A stretch of DNA of 64,000 bases from Panorpa germanica (Eukaryota > Arthropoda > Insecta > Mecoptera > Panorpidae). A program made the position numbers and the translations under genes. A model generated the notes under the pieces. It did no database searches, had not been told where the DNA came from, and was given only the letters and a program-made list of their open reading frames with translations. The DNA is taken from positions 8,122,001-8,186,000 of the forward strand of contig OY783221.1 of NCBI GenBank assembly GCA_963678705.1. The letters are read 5' to 3'. Of the stretch, positions 1 through 11,401 are shown piece after piece; the first letter of the stretch is position 1, and the number at the start of each line of letters is the position of its first letter.

Positions 1-1776
1 TCATAAATGTATGTTACTATGGATATAAATACAGAAAAATATTTGCGAATGTTGTTATTCGTTATGTTAAAAGAATCCTTACAAATTTTATATCCTTGTC
101 ACTCATATTAATGTTTACATCTTTGTTTTCACTCTTTTAATGTTATTACTCGTACTTCTATCGTCTCCTTAGCGGGTATCGGACTCTCCAGGCAGTATCC
201 ACTGGTTGATGCAGGTCTAATTACATTACGATATTTTATTAACGGAAGACGATACATATTTCTATGTATAAATACCAAAAATTAAAAAAAATGGATTGTG
301 AAATGTATCCAAGTAATATCCCAGTGAGAATAGAACTTTAACCGCCTTATAAATAAACCTGTTATAAAATTTATACCAGGTATAAAGCCCGACCGGACAG
401 GCCTATTATCAGTTTATACCTGGTATAATTTTATAATAGGTTTATTTGTAAGATGGTTAGAGGTATAGATTTTATAAATTTTTGAGCAAATTTTAATACT
501 ACCCCCCTCTCCACCCTCGTCAGGCACTCCTCTAAATATCATGATGTCACACATTTAAAAAAAAAGGTTTTATTTTTTTTTTTCTTATTCGTCTTATCAC
601 ATTTTAAGGATTTCTGCTCCCCCTTTGAGTTTAAAAAATTAAAGAAAAATGCACAAAATAAGCAATTAATTCTTATGAAGCAATAATTTATATTATGTTT
701 TCACACAAATAAAAAAAATAGTTTTATTATTTCTAGATATTTGAAAATTACTTTAATAAGATGTGAAGCTTGTGACATTTACTTGTTAACTGATGTTGGC
801 CACACCGTGCATCGGGATTCGCGAGCATGCTCGGTCCCAGAGCTGAGTCCAACATATTCGATTGCAAATCGGAAATGCATTATTCCAATAATTTTCACCA
901 TGTGATTTGACACAATATAGGAATGGTGAGCGAGGACCGGTGGCTGTAATTAAATCTAGCAGGAGATCTTTCATGTGTAGGTATTAATGTATAGGTAGAA
1001 GTACAGATAGGTATACGATAGGATAGGTATAGTGTGTGGTATAAAATACAACCCATATAATAAAATGTAGTGTGCAATGTAGTGTATTAATAATCTGTTA
1101 GAGAATTGGATTGAATGAGGTTTTACAGCATGAAGAACGGACCAAAGAATAGAAGAACAGACAAGAGAATCCGGATTCTGGGCAACCACGTGAGTGTAGT
1201 CGTTCCACCCGCTGCAGATACAGATGCAGATGCCAGTTGGCGGGAGATGGCGATAGCCGCGACGGTGGCGAGTCGTGGTAAATAGTGAAATACTGCGGGA
1301 TGCATGTGCAGTAATATATGTAATTCTATAAAACGCATGTATTCAATCATTTTACATAGATGGACAAAATAGTTCTTCTAAGAACAGTGAATACCTTGTG
1401 TTTATTTCATATGAATTTATCCAACACCAGAATTCTACAGGATTATTTTAAGTATAGTTCCACTTTGGGTTTCAATGGTTTTAGAAAAATTCAAGGATCA
1501 AAATGGAAAAAAAAATTCTCATATTTTTAAATTATTAAAATTTGCTTACGAATACCAATTTTTTGTTTTTGTTCTTTTGTTCCTTATTAAAAAAGCATAC
1601 CTAATAGTACGAGCTCCGACAGCGTGATTGTTTTTTAATGAAAATAAAATTGTTATAGATAATTTTCAAAATATGCCTATCAAAATTTGGCTGCAAGTTC
1701 TTTACTAGTATCTATAAAATATGGACGTAGTAATCACGCGGTGGGCTTTTAGATTATTATTAAAATAGCATGTAAA
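1..1776. other. Gene-free AT-rich stretch
   Basis: No coding region can be supported here. Reading frames are short and have no recognisable domain. The stretch contains one clear inverted repeat (351-447, listed separately) and a slightly more GC-rich patch around 1140-1290 with no recognisable content. It ends at the sharp left edge of the 138-bp tandem array. Confidence 0.6.
351..447. repeat. Hairpin inverted repeat with 35-36-bp arms
   Basis: The arm at 351-386 is nearly the exact reverse complement of the arm at 413-447, differing by about one substitution and one indel. A 26-base, more GC-rich loop (387-412) separates them. Each arm also contains an odd-length palindrome, TTATACCAGGTATAA, so the structure is a palindrome within a palindrome. 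It is probably a tiny foldback element or MITE. No coding potential and no clear target-site duplication are visible. Confidence 0.75.
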
Positions 1777-4675
1777 TGTATACTTATATCATTCTTTTTC
1801 AAACAGAGTGTTGTACCATTTCTTTGGGTTTCCGTATAGTAAAAGTATTTTGTGTTCTACAGAAGGAAAAAATTCTGTCCTCAACTTTTATCGTGATCTT
1901 TTGTAAAAAAAAGTCTTGTACTTATATCATTCTTTTTCAAACAGAGTGTTGTACCATTTCTTTGGGTTTCCGTATAGTAAAAGTATTTTGTGTTCTACAG
2001 AAGGAAAAAATTCTGTCCTCAACTTTTATCGTGATCTTTTGTAAAAAAAAGTCTTGTACTTATATCATTCTTTTTCAAACAGAGTGTTGTACCATTTCTT
2101 TGGGTTTCCGTATAGTAAAAGTATTTTGTGTTCTACAGAAGGAAAAAATTCTGTCCTCAACTTTTATCGTGATCTTTTGTAAAAAAAAGTCTTGTACTTA
2201 TATCATTCTTTTTCAAACAGAGTGTTGTACCATTTCTTTGGGTTTCCGTATAGTAAAAGTATTTTGTGTTCTACAGAAGGAAAAAATTCTGTCCTCAACT
2301 TTTATCGTGATCTTTTGTAAAAAAAAGTCTTGTACTTATATCATTCTTTTTCAAACAGAGTGTTGTACCATTTCTTTGGGTTTCCGTATAGTAAAAGTAT
2401 TTTGTGTTCTACAGAAGGAAAAAATTCTGTCCTCAACTTTTATCGTGATCTTTTGTAAAAAAAAGTCTTGTACTTATATCATTCTTTTTCAAACAGAGTG
2501 TTGTACCATTTCTTTGGGTTTCCGTATAGTAAAAGTATTTTGTGTTCTACAGAAGGAAAAAATTCTGTCCTCAACTTTTATCGTGATCTTTTGTAAAAAA
2601 AAGTCTTGTACTTATATCATTCTTTTTCAAACAGAGTGTTGTACCATTTCTTTGGGTTTCCGTATAGTAAAAGTATTTTGTGTTCTACAGAAGGAAAAAA
2701 TTCTGTCCTCAACTTTTATCGTGATCTTTTGTAAAAAAAAGTCTTGTACTTATATCATTCTTTTTCAAACAGAGTGTTGTACCATTTCTTTGGGTTTCCG
2801 TATAGTAAAAGTATTTTGTGTTCTACAGAAGGAAAAAATTCTGTCCTCAACTTTTATCGTGATCTTTTGTAAAAAAAAGTCTTGTACTTATATCATTCTT
2901 TTTCAAACAGAGTGTTGTACCATTTCTTTGGGTTTCCGTATAGTAAAAGTATTTTGTGTTCTACAGAAGGAAAAAATTCTGTCCTCAACTTTTATCGTGA
3001 TCTTTTGTAAAAAAAAGTCTTGTACTTATATCATTCTTTTTCAAACAGAGTGTTGTACCATTTCTTTGGGTTTCCGTATAGTAAAAGTATTTTGTGTTCT
3101 ACAGAAGGAAAAAATTCTGTCCTCAACTTTTATCGTGATCTTTTGTAAAAAAAAGTCTTGTACTTATATCATTCTTTTTCAAACAGAGTGTTGTACCATT
3201 TCTTTGGGTTTCCGTATAGTAAAAGTATTTTGTGTTCTACAGAAGGAAAAAATTCTGTCCTCAACTTTTATCGTGATCTTTTGTAAAAAAAAGTCTTGTA
3301 CTTATATCATTCTTTTTCAAACAGAGTGTTGTACCATTTCTTTGGGTTTCCGTATAGTAAAAGTATTTTGTGTTCTACAGAAGGAAAAAATTCTGTCCTC
3401 AACTTTTATCGTGATCTTTTGTAAAAAAAAGTCTTGTACTTATATCATTCTTTTTCAAACAGAGTGTTGTACCATTTCTTTGGGTTTCCGTATAGTAAAA
3501 GTATTTTGTGTTCTACAGAAGGAAAAAATTCTGTCCTCAACTTTTATCGTGATCTTTTGTAAAAAAAAGTCTTGTACTTATATCATTCTTTTTCAAACAG
3601 AGTGTTGTACCATTTCTTTGGGTTTCCGTATAGTAAAAGTATTTTGTGTTCTACAGAAGGAAAAAATTCTGTCCTCAACTTTTATCGTGATCTTTTGTAA
3701 AAAAAAGTCTTGTACTTATATCATTCTTTTTCAAACAGAGTGTTGTACCATTTCTTTGGGTTTCCGTATAGTAAAAGTATTTTGTGTTCTACAGAAGGAA
3801 AAAATTCTGTCCTCAACTTTTATCGTGATCTTTTGTAAAAAAAAGTCTTGTACTTATATCATTCTTTTTCAAACAGAGTGTTGTACCATTTCTTTGGGTT
3901 TCCGTATAGTAAAAGTATTTTGTGTTCTACAGAAGGAAAAAATTCTGTCCTCAACTTTTATCGTGATCTTTTGTAAAAAAAAGTCTTGTACTTATATCAT
4001 TCTTTTTCAAACAGAGTGTTGTACCATTTCTTTGGGTTTCCGTATAGTAAAAGTATTTTGTGTTCTACAGAAGGAAAAAATTCTGTCCTCAACTTTTATC
4101 GTGATCTTTTGTAAAAAAAAGTCTTGTACTTATATCATTCTTTTTCAAACAGAGTGTTGTACCATTTCTTTGGGTTTCCGTATAGTAAAAGTATTTTGTG
4201 TTCTACAGAAGGAAAAAATTCTGTCCTCAACTTTTATCGTGATCTTTTGTAAAAAAAAGTCTTGTACTTATATCATTCTTTTTCAAACAGAGTGTTGTAC
4301 CATTTCTTTGGGTTTCCGTATAGTAAAAGTATTTTGTGTTCTACAGAAGGAAAAAATTCTGTCCTCAACTTTTATCGTGATCTTTTGTAAAAAAAAGTCT
4401 TGTACTTATATCATTCTTTTTCAAACAGAGTGTTGTACCATTTCTTTGGGTTTCCGTATAGTAAAAGTATTTTGTGTTCTACAGAAGGAAAAAATTCTGT
4501 CCTCAACTTTTATCGTGATCTTTTGTAAAAAAAAGTCTTGTACTTATATCATTCTTTTTCAAACAGAGTGTTGTACCATTTCTTTGGGTTTCCGTATAGT
4601 AAAAGTATTTTGTGTTCTACAGAAGGAAAAAATTCTGTCCTCAACTTTTATCGTGATCTTTTGTAAAAAAAAGTC
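1777..4675. repeat. Satellite-like array: 21 copies of a 138-bp unit
   Basis: A 138-bp unit beginning TGTACTTATATC and ending near AAAAAAAAGTC is repeated head to tail 21 times. The copies look identical to the base wherever compared. Because 138 is a multiple of three and one frame lacks stops, the plus strand carries an uninterrupted reading frame of about 1,005 codons (1776-4793) that repeats a 46-residue unit. That frame is almost certainly a by-product of the repeat: the unit is AT-rich, carries an A8 run, has no signal peptide and resembles no family I know. The array starts and stops abruptly, with non-repetitive DNA on both sides. Perfect identity implies very recent amplification or homogenisation, or an assembly effect. 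Confidence 0.95.
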
Positions 4676-5504
4676 GCTCAGCAATTTTGAAATTTTTCTG
4701 CACTGCTTTTCGATCACAGTGTCACTCATTTTTGGCATTCAATTGTTAAATAACTCAATAATAATTTGTAGTATTTGTAATTATCTTGGATGACACACTG
4801 TGTAATATAACTGCTGTTAATAATTCAATTTCTGATGCACGAACAAAATTAGAGTACTTTACTCGCTGAGTTTTATAATATACGAGTATATCTCGCTCGT
4901 TGGCAGCTGTAAAGACTAAAAACCACTCTGTTGTATGAAACAAAGATAAAGTTAGAAGAGATGAGAATATACGAAGTTAGCAGATCGTTATATTAAGCGA
5001 AAGCGAATATTCAGTAATTATTTTCTATTAATATTATATGAAATACACAAAAACAAGTGGCATTATTACCCAGACTAAATTTAATATCAAGAAACAATAC
5101 TAAGTTAGAAGTGGGTTCGATATCTTTTGCTTTAGGTATTTTCTAATATCCTAGTTCTTAGCAGACACCGATTCAACTGAAAAGTTTCCATTTCCTTAGA
5201 GTATTGCGTCTCTCATATATTAATATATTCATTAACTATTAAAACAATACAAAAAAACATCCAAATGAAATTTCTACAAATATCCAGGTCTAGTAATAAA
5301 TATTTAACGACTTGAATCTGATTTCTTTTGGGAGCATTCAGACCAGTTCAGCGAATACGAGATGTTATTCCGTTGTAAATGTTAGCTACCATACCATACA
5401 GGATCTCTACGTATCCTGTTGTTCCCTACAATTTCGCGGGGACGTTTGGCACGCCTCCTAACCTTATTCAGTGATTCATACCCTGTTCTGGTCCATGTTC
5501 CTGC

Positions 5505-5610
5505 TGGCTTGGAGAAGACTGAGACCATCTCGTATTGAACATGCAGCTAACTAGAAAATCAACCTAACACCAAGATGCGACTGCGGTTGCGGTTGCGGTA
5601 GCCGTATGAT
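5505..5610 (+). pseudogene. Possible LINE C-terminal tail remnant
   Basis: One plus-strand frame reads RLRPSRIEHAAN, a stop, then INLTPRCDCGCGSRMIYNL. The CDCG motif followed by a weak (M/L)xHIL-like stretch resembles the cysteine-containing tail that follows the reverse transcriptase or RNase H region of many insect LINEs. A stop interrupts it and it is very short, so this is a tentative call. A chance match is a real alternative. Confidence 0.3.
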
Positions 5611-6129
5611 TTATAACTTAACCACAAAATAATTTATAAAAAGAAAAGTTTTTGTTTCGTATTAGATGTAAGTATGTTATTAGAATTTATTAAAGTCGAA
5701 GACAAATAATTACAGAAGCTTTTATAGATGGCAGCACGATAGAAAAACTTGATTTATATTTATTGTAATACGAGAACTTTTAAGTTGACGTCTTATTAAG
5801 TGCATAATGTAATAAATATTTTATAATATAGTTTATCAGACGGTAAGAGAAATTTATTGAGGTGACCAATGCGATACTTTCTGGGGTAGGCTGACATATT
5901 TTAGAATTTGACTGCAACGTGGTAGAAGGTTGTCGGTGATAGGATAGGAACAATTGTTTTATCAATATTTGTATTTTTTTTAATTTATTATATTAATTGT
6001 GTGCCTTTCGGCTTTACAATCTACATTATTATATTTCTTACTGCATTTCATATAAATTCTAAGTTAAAACTAAACTTAAACTATTCTAGACTATTACTAC
6101 TTCGAATAGTACTTTCTGTTCCTTCTTTT

Positions 6130-6610
6130 CTTGATCCTCTCTCTTCATGTCCCCTACTCCTCCTTTCTTCACACCGTTTCCTGCTTCTCCTTCCTTATTG
6201 CCTGTATCTTCATATATCACCTCTTGCCTTCCTTGTCTCCTCTCGACAAACCCTCTATTATCTTTTCACTATCCTTCCTGCCTTTTCTCTTCGTTTTCAC
6301 TTCTCCACTAATGTCTATTACAGGCATAAACGCTCTATCGTTACTATTTCTTCTTGACTCTCTTACTTTACTATTTCTTCTTGACTCTCTTCCTTTACTA
6401 TTTTATTATTGTCTCTATCTCCGTCATCCACCTCTTGTCCTTATCTCCTTTCCGCAAATCCTCTATTTTTATGGACTGAAGTTTAACTGTTTCCTCGCTT
6501 CTTCTTTCTTTCTCCTGCTTCACTTCACTGCTCTTTTAGTACTTCCTCTCTCTTCATGTTTCTTATGCAACCCAGCTACGAGCTTATTTATTGTCCTGTT
6601 TTTTCTTTCC
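6130..6610. repeat. Pyrimidine-rich repeat region
   Basis: The plus strand is a long C/T-rich stretch with no plausible protein. It contains internally related segments: a motif like CACCTCTTGxCCTT...CTCC...CAAAYCCTCTATT occurs near 6215-6265 and again near 6428-6465. A related sequence in reverse complement lies at about 50860-50910, so this is a dispersed repeat rather than simple composition bias. Apparent small reading frames here are low-complexity artefacts. Confidence 0.55.
6334..6398. repeat. 27-bp tandem repeat, about 2.4 copies
   Basis: The unit containing ACTATTTCTTCTTGACTCTC is repeated directly, with a third, partial copy. It sits inside the pyrimidine-rich repeat region. Confidence 0.75.
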
Positions 6611-8361
6611 CTTTAATACTAAAAAAAATGTAAACTTAACTGAACAAAACCCAGGTAGAAAAGTGTTTTGTGTAAGAAATTAAACGCAGAAATTGTAGGC
6701 TTCAGTCGAGAGCCCGGTTTAGAAGAAGTCGGTAACTGAGTGAATTTAGATAGAATTTAATTTAGCGTAAGAGCAATAACATGGTCTTTTAAGACAAACA
6801 ATAGCATAGAAGAAAGGTTTTGTGAACACTTTAAATCCTATTAAAGTGTACTACATATTGATAAGGTTGATTATTAGTAACTGAAATGTATAATTGTTTT
6901 TTAATAAGCCGCAATACAGGTAGAAAATTGTCTTGAAATACAGTTTCGTTTAGTACACTACAGGTTAAGTAGCAAGCTTACTACAAAGTAATTTCAAGGT
7001 TCATTTACTACTTTTCATATAGAAATTGTCTTGCAATGCAAGTGTTACATTTGCTAGCTCACTATACGCTAATTAAAGTGTTACATTGCGTTATATTTTC
7101 TATCAGGAATATTATAGGAAATACTAACAATTAAAATAAACCTTTAATCGTTAAAGGGATTAAAAGATAGAGAAAATCAGTATTATTGACGTCATGTTCT
7201 ATCCCCTTTAGAGTATTGCCATCTCTTTTATGCAATAGAATGCAAAAGTGTAGATACATGTGAGACCAGCACATAAAGTTTTGATATAATAATGGTAGTA
7301 CCATTCACAAGTCTCTAAAAGTAGGCATATTAAAAAAAATAGATTTTAAAATAGTCTCTTCGAAACCTAATACGGCTCTGCTATTAGGGTTTCCCCGTTA
7401 TTGTAGTCATTCTTACAAATTCAATATTTCTGAAGCAAAAAAAAAAATTAATAAAAAATATACTATGATAGTAAAATACAAAACAAATTAAATCATAGAT
7501 AAAAATAAAATAAAAAATTGAAAAAAAGATGAAACATACAAAATAAACCATAAAAAAGAAAGTGTTAAAAATAGAGATAAACTAGACACACACACACATA
7601 CATAGTGGATACTACGTGAATGGGTAGACACAGCCTATACTTATGATTATAAGCACATACGATTTGAAATGAGTATTTTACAAGTATGCTGTGAGTATAA
7701 TATTGACCTAGGGTAATGCTGACCGTTATTATTTATTTCTGTTTTATTTTTTAAAAACATATTTCATTTGTTGTTTTTTTATTAAGTCTTTACTTATGCT
7801 TGTGCGTTACTTTTATAACTATTTTCTTTATTTTTTAAGTAACTTGTAGTGTGGAATACCATCACCGTACGGTGCGACGCTTCTGCGTTTTCATTCAACA
7901 TTGACTCCAAGAGCTGAGAGTATGGTTTTACGTTGAGTAAGGTTCTGGAACTGAACCGTGTTAGCTGAATGATGTTTTATATTTTTTATTACACAAATTA
8001 ACATAACATACATATTTGTTTTGTTTTGTTTTGTTTATTAAATATTATGATCATGATTTTGTTTACGAGAATGTTTTTGTTTGTTTTTAATATGTTGCTA
8101 AATATTTTATTTTAATTTGTTGCATTTAACAGGGCCGGAATAAATGTTAATTCAATGTCAAAATATGTTAAACTGTGTAACACTACTAATATAAAAGATA
8201 TAGATCATGTTTTACTTACATAGATGTCATCCATAAATTATGTTACACAAGTGTCATAATCACGTATTATCACACTTTAATATATTTGATATAACAATTT
8301 TTTAATTGATTTCAAACATATGTGATCCTATTGGTCTTGAGTAAGGATTCTTCTTAAAAAG

Positions 8362-8545
8362 GATCGATTTTTTAATCGATTTAAATTGAAGTCTAAAGAA
8401 TCGATTCAGAAGAAAATCGAAGTTTAGATGATCGATTTCTCAAAAACTTTTTTTTGATTTATTTTGAGTTTTTATATAAAGAAAATAGACACTAACCCAA
8501 ACAAAAGAAAAGAGATCGAAGAGAAACGATCTTTTATCGATTTTA
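8362..8545. repeat. Cluster of ATCGATTT motifs
   Basis: At least five ATCGATT-type motifs in both orientations lie within about 185 bp (near 8363, 8374, 8399, 8430 and 8536), with further partial ones such as AAATCGAAG. It could be a degenerate short repeat or a set of protein-binding sites. The same ATCGATTTGT word lies just upstream of the TATA box of three receptor genes in this window, but no link is proven. Confidence 0.45.
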
Positions 8546-9204
8546 TTTTTATTAAATTTGTAAAACAAATACAATCCTTTCTTACAATTAAAGAATAACT
8601 GAAGAGTGATTTTTGATTAATCAATAAAATCATGTACGTTATTTATTATAGAATAAAATAATTATAACTCCCAATATTTCATGTCTTATTATGAATAATA
8701 ACAAGCTTATTAAAAATAATATAGGCATTGCTTATAATAAATAATTAATAAAAGTCGCATTCAATACTCAAAAAATAATAACATTTTAAATACTTTTTAG
8801 AAACAGGATTGGAAATCTATATATTTTTTTCATATTGCCTTAATAAATCCCACTGATAAACCTTTTCTTAAATTCTATAAATTCCGAAAAATACAAAGAG
8901 TAAAAAAACTTAAATTTCAAATAGTTTTAATAACAATATTATATACAGCCATATATATGAAACCAAAGTATTATTATACACATACTACTAAAATGAAACA
9001 CACAATAATCTAAAAAGTTAAATGATAAACAAAATTAATTGAAATCTCACAATGGACTAAAAGAATTTCAACATTTCATTGACAATCATTGATAATTATT
9101 GCCATTCTACTACGTGTTAATTTCTACATTAAATTTTGTTGCGAATTTTGCTAAACATGTTTGAAGATGGTCAAAGGATATGTGGTGGATATGCCCCGCA
9201 ATAT

Positions 9205-10911
9205 TTAATTCATACGCCTTTGCCTTATTTTAACAACAATATACTCTACGAAGAAGACAATTAGACTAATTAATAGCCCAAATAATAGTAAATAGAATGC
9301 CGCATTAAAATGTTGGATAGTCATTTTCACTGGTTCATTATCTGAATGACGATCTGTACCATTTGTATTTATGTTTCTCTTCCTGAATTTTAACTTTTCA
9401 ATAATCCCATTTGCAAATAGATCCAGTATTAACGTGTGTATCTTAGTGCCCACGAACCTATTAGTTGAAAATACAGCGATAGGCATTGTAACCATATGAT
9501 CACTTATAGGGTGGTACTCGTCATCAACACTGAAGAATTTCACTTCGTCAGCAGATTCCAAAATTGCAACTCCGTCTGAAAACGAAAGCGCTTCCAAATA
9601 TTTGAGTCGCCGAGATAAATTACTAAATATTTGACCATCTAGAAAGGGATACGATAATGTCCATCTAATTATTTCGTTCTCCAAATAATCATTAGAATCA
9701 ATGTATAAATCTGTAGAAGCCAGCCAAGGACACATGACGATTTCTAAATTGGAATTCACCATTTCTTCAAGAGTATCGATTTGTTTCTCGAAAACAGGTG
9801 TTGTCAAAATGTTAATCCAATTAGCAAAATAGGCAGTAGTTATGTGAAGGCTGTAGATCACTACCACGATGAAGAACACTCGCGATAACATTGTGCGAGG
9901 TTGATGGTTCACAGGAACTCCAAGAAGAACGATCCACATGTTGATGACAGATATTATCAAGTCCCTTTCTCCTGTATCTTCCCATTGTGTGATGGTTAAA
10001 GTAATCCAGACTATTATTGATAAGATCAGCACAGATATTATCATCAGCCAAGTGGCTGGAGCAAATATTATAGTCAAGCACATCCATTGCGGTAGTGGCT
10101 TGGCTTTGGGAACCCACCATTTGTAAATCATCCAATCGTATGTTTGGAAGTAAAATGTAAGTAATCGTTTTGTTATGAATCCACGGGTAAATATGGCATT
10201 ACGAATGCCGAACTCATTGGATACGTTCAGGTTCAACAACTCCTGCAGCAACAGCAAAAGCTGTGTGTTGTCAACAGCGGAGAAACTATCCATGCTATTG
10301 TTCAAATCTGCTACGATTTCTACGTTGGCAACACTGAATTCATTACCATTAACGATGTAGTTATGAGTCGCGGAGTAATTTCCACATGACGAAATGCGAT
10401 CTTCATTCACACAACACAGCTGAAGTTGTCTTTGATAATTTACAAAAAATAACAAAAGCTGTAGGCCGTGTTTTTCAAAAATAGTTTCCAATCTTGTATT
10501 GACCAATGTTATGTTTGGCATTGTTAATAAGATGAAGATTAGTGAGTCATCATGGTAGTTTGTATAAAACCTTAACACAAGATTGAACTCGTACATATCA
10601 ATAAGAAATATTATAGGGCAGGTTGACTTTATGTAAGAGAAGTTGCGATAGTGATCATGTTGCTTAAGTACAAGTACTCTTAATTGTTTGTTAAAGGCAG
10701 CTAATAGTTGGTTTGCATATTCGGAATCTATGTCAGATGTATCTGAAATGTCGGCATCTATCCAATACATATCGATATCGTTATCAAAGCAAACTGTTTC
10801 CGCTATTGTTAACACAGAACTAACGTCAGGATAACTAATTAAACTCGAGTCACAATTGATTTGCACAATGTAATTGGGTAATAACAACACAAAAAGTAAC
10901 AAAGTAATCAT
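9205..10911 (-). CDS. Divergent ionotropic receptor (IR), intronless, copy 1
   Basis: A complete single-exon frame of 568 residues. It starts at an ATG in good context (GGTAAAATG) preceded by a TATA/initiator promoter shared with two paralogs. Residues 1-20 form a hydrophobic signal peptide. Residues 21-275 are the ectodomain, with conserved cysteines (41, 98, 166, 167, 176) and N-glycosylation sites. Membrane segment 1 spans about 278-306. The pore loop is near 316-333 (NMWIVLLGVPVNHQPRT). Membrane segment 2 spans about 343-370; its ITTAYFANWINILT aligns with the conserved iGluR pore motif. An S2-like region covers 371-530, membrane segment 3 about 534-558, and the tail ends KIRQRRMN. This layout is that of insect IRs, relatives of ionotropic glutamate receptors that form cation channels in sensory neurons. 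Classical glutamate-contact residues are not evident, so the ligand is unknown. The iGluR/IR assignment is strong; the subfamily is not assigned. Confidence 0.93.
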   Translation of the reverse strand: MITLLLFVLLLPNYIVQINCDSSLISYPDVSSVLTIAETVCFDNDIDMYWIDADISDTSDIDSEYANQLLAAFNKQLRVLVLKQHDHYRNFSYIKSTCPIIFLIDMYEFNLVLRFYTNYHDDSLIFILLTMPNITLVNTRLETIFEKHGLQLLLFFVNYQRQLQLCCVNEDRISSCGNYSATHNYIVNGNEFSVANVEIVADLNNSMDSFSAVDNTQLLLLLQELLNLNVSNEFGIRNAIFTRGFITKRLLTFYFQTYDWMIYKWWVPKAKPLPQWMCLTIIFAPATWLMIISVLILSIIVWITLTITQWEDTGERDLIISVINMWIVLLGVPVNHQPRTMLSRVFFIVVVIYSLHITTAYFANWINILTTPVFEKQIDTLEEMVNSNLEIVMCPWLASTDLYIDSNDYLENEIIRWTLSYPFLDGQIFSNLSRRLKYLEALSFSDGVAILESADEVKFFSVDDEYHPISDHMVTMPIAVFSTNRFVGTKIHTLILDLFANGIIEKLKFRKRNINTNGTDRHSDNEPVKMTIQHFNAAFYLLLFGLLISLIVFFVEYIVVKIRQRRMN

Positions 10912-10989
10912 TTTACCGGTATGTACTGACGTTGTCTTGTGAATAAAGAAGTCTACTGGAATAACTTAGGAAATATCAACTTTTATATA
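10912..10989 (-). promoter_or_regulatory. TATA-initiator core promoter and 5' UTR of IR copy 1
   Basis: Reading the minus strand, TATATAAAA starts at 10989 and a CCAGT initiator-like site has its A at 10957, exactly 32 nt downstream. The ATG follows 46 nt later at 10911. Both distances are identical in the genes at 32830 and 35948, and the 5' UTR sequence is nearly the same. ATCGATTTGT lies further upstream (11007-11016). The transcription start is inferred from spacing, not shown. Confidence 0.75.
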
Positions 10990-11240
10990 CTGACCTTGAA
11001 ATTATAACAAATCGATTATGATAACCATTATTGAAAGGCTATTACAAAGGTTACGTTGAGTGTGAAATTACGTGACTACTTTGTATATTCCTATTAGGAT
11101 AATTTGCTTGATCGGTTATTATATCAGGACATTATATTGAAAATCTTTTGTAGCAATTTAACTGATTTTATTTTTTGTTAAGCATTCTTTTAGATGTCGT
11201 ATTTTTTTGAAAATGTATATACCAAAAGAGGAGCAATATG

Positions 11241-11401
11241 AACGATGTAGTTATCAGTCGAGGAGTAATTTACAAATGACGAAATGCGTTTTGCATTCAC
11301 GCTAAACACCTAAAGTTCTCTTCGATGATTTACAAAAATGATAATAAAAGTTATAAGCCATACTTATAAAATTTGGTTCCTAACTTCCAATAGTTTCCAA
11401 T
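11241..11401 (-). pseudogene. Relic fragment of an ionotropic receptor gene
   Basis: About 160 bp closely resemble the part of IR copy 1 that encodes residues 141-187 (LETIFEKHGL through SATHNYIV), on the same strand. The fragment has frameshifts and stops. It starts directly at the 3' end of the upstream receptor gene, in the shared word ATATTGG, and breaks off at CTACATCGTT. It overlaps the last codons of the gene at 11364-13094, whose final residues (WKLLEVRNQIL) are read from this relic in a different frame. It is best explained as the remains of another tandem IR copy removed by illegitimate recombination. Confidence 0.8.

Larger units (their letters stand above)
4676..9200. other. Intergenic region between the tandem array and the first receptor gene
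   Basis: No host gene is supported. The content is AT-rich DNA with a possible LINE tail (5505-5610), a pyrimidine-rich repeat (6130-6610), pieces of a short GGTAGAAAATTGTCTTG repeat (near 6650, 6919 and 7021), a TTTTG-rich run (8018-8040) and a cluster of ATCGATTT motifs (8362-8545). About 1 kb just before 9205 is the downstream flank of the minus-strand receptor gene. Confidence 0.6.

Noticed and set aside
1776..4793. 1,005-residue open reading frame as a repeat-protein gene
   Set aside because: It is created by a 138-bp tandem unit lacking stops in one frame. The peptide has no recognisable domain, and the start and end lie in unrelated flanking DNA.
6001..6616. Two overlapping frames of 118 and 161 codons
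   Set aside because: Leucine/serine/phenylalanine-rich translation of a pyrimidine-rich dispersed repeat.
9821..10135. Second-frame proteins of about 100 codons overlapping the IR pore regions (also 12004-12327, 33603-33926 and 36685-36900)
   Set aside because: They recur in all copies only because the main frame is conserved there. They are out-of-frame shadows with no independent features.
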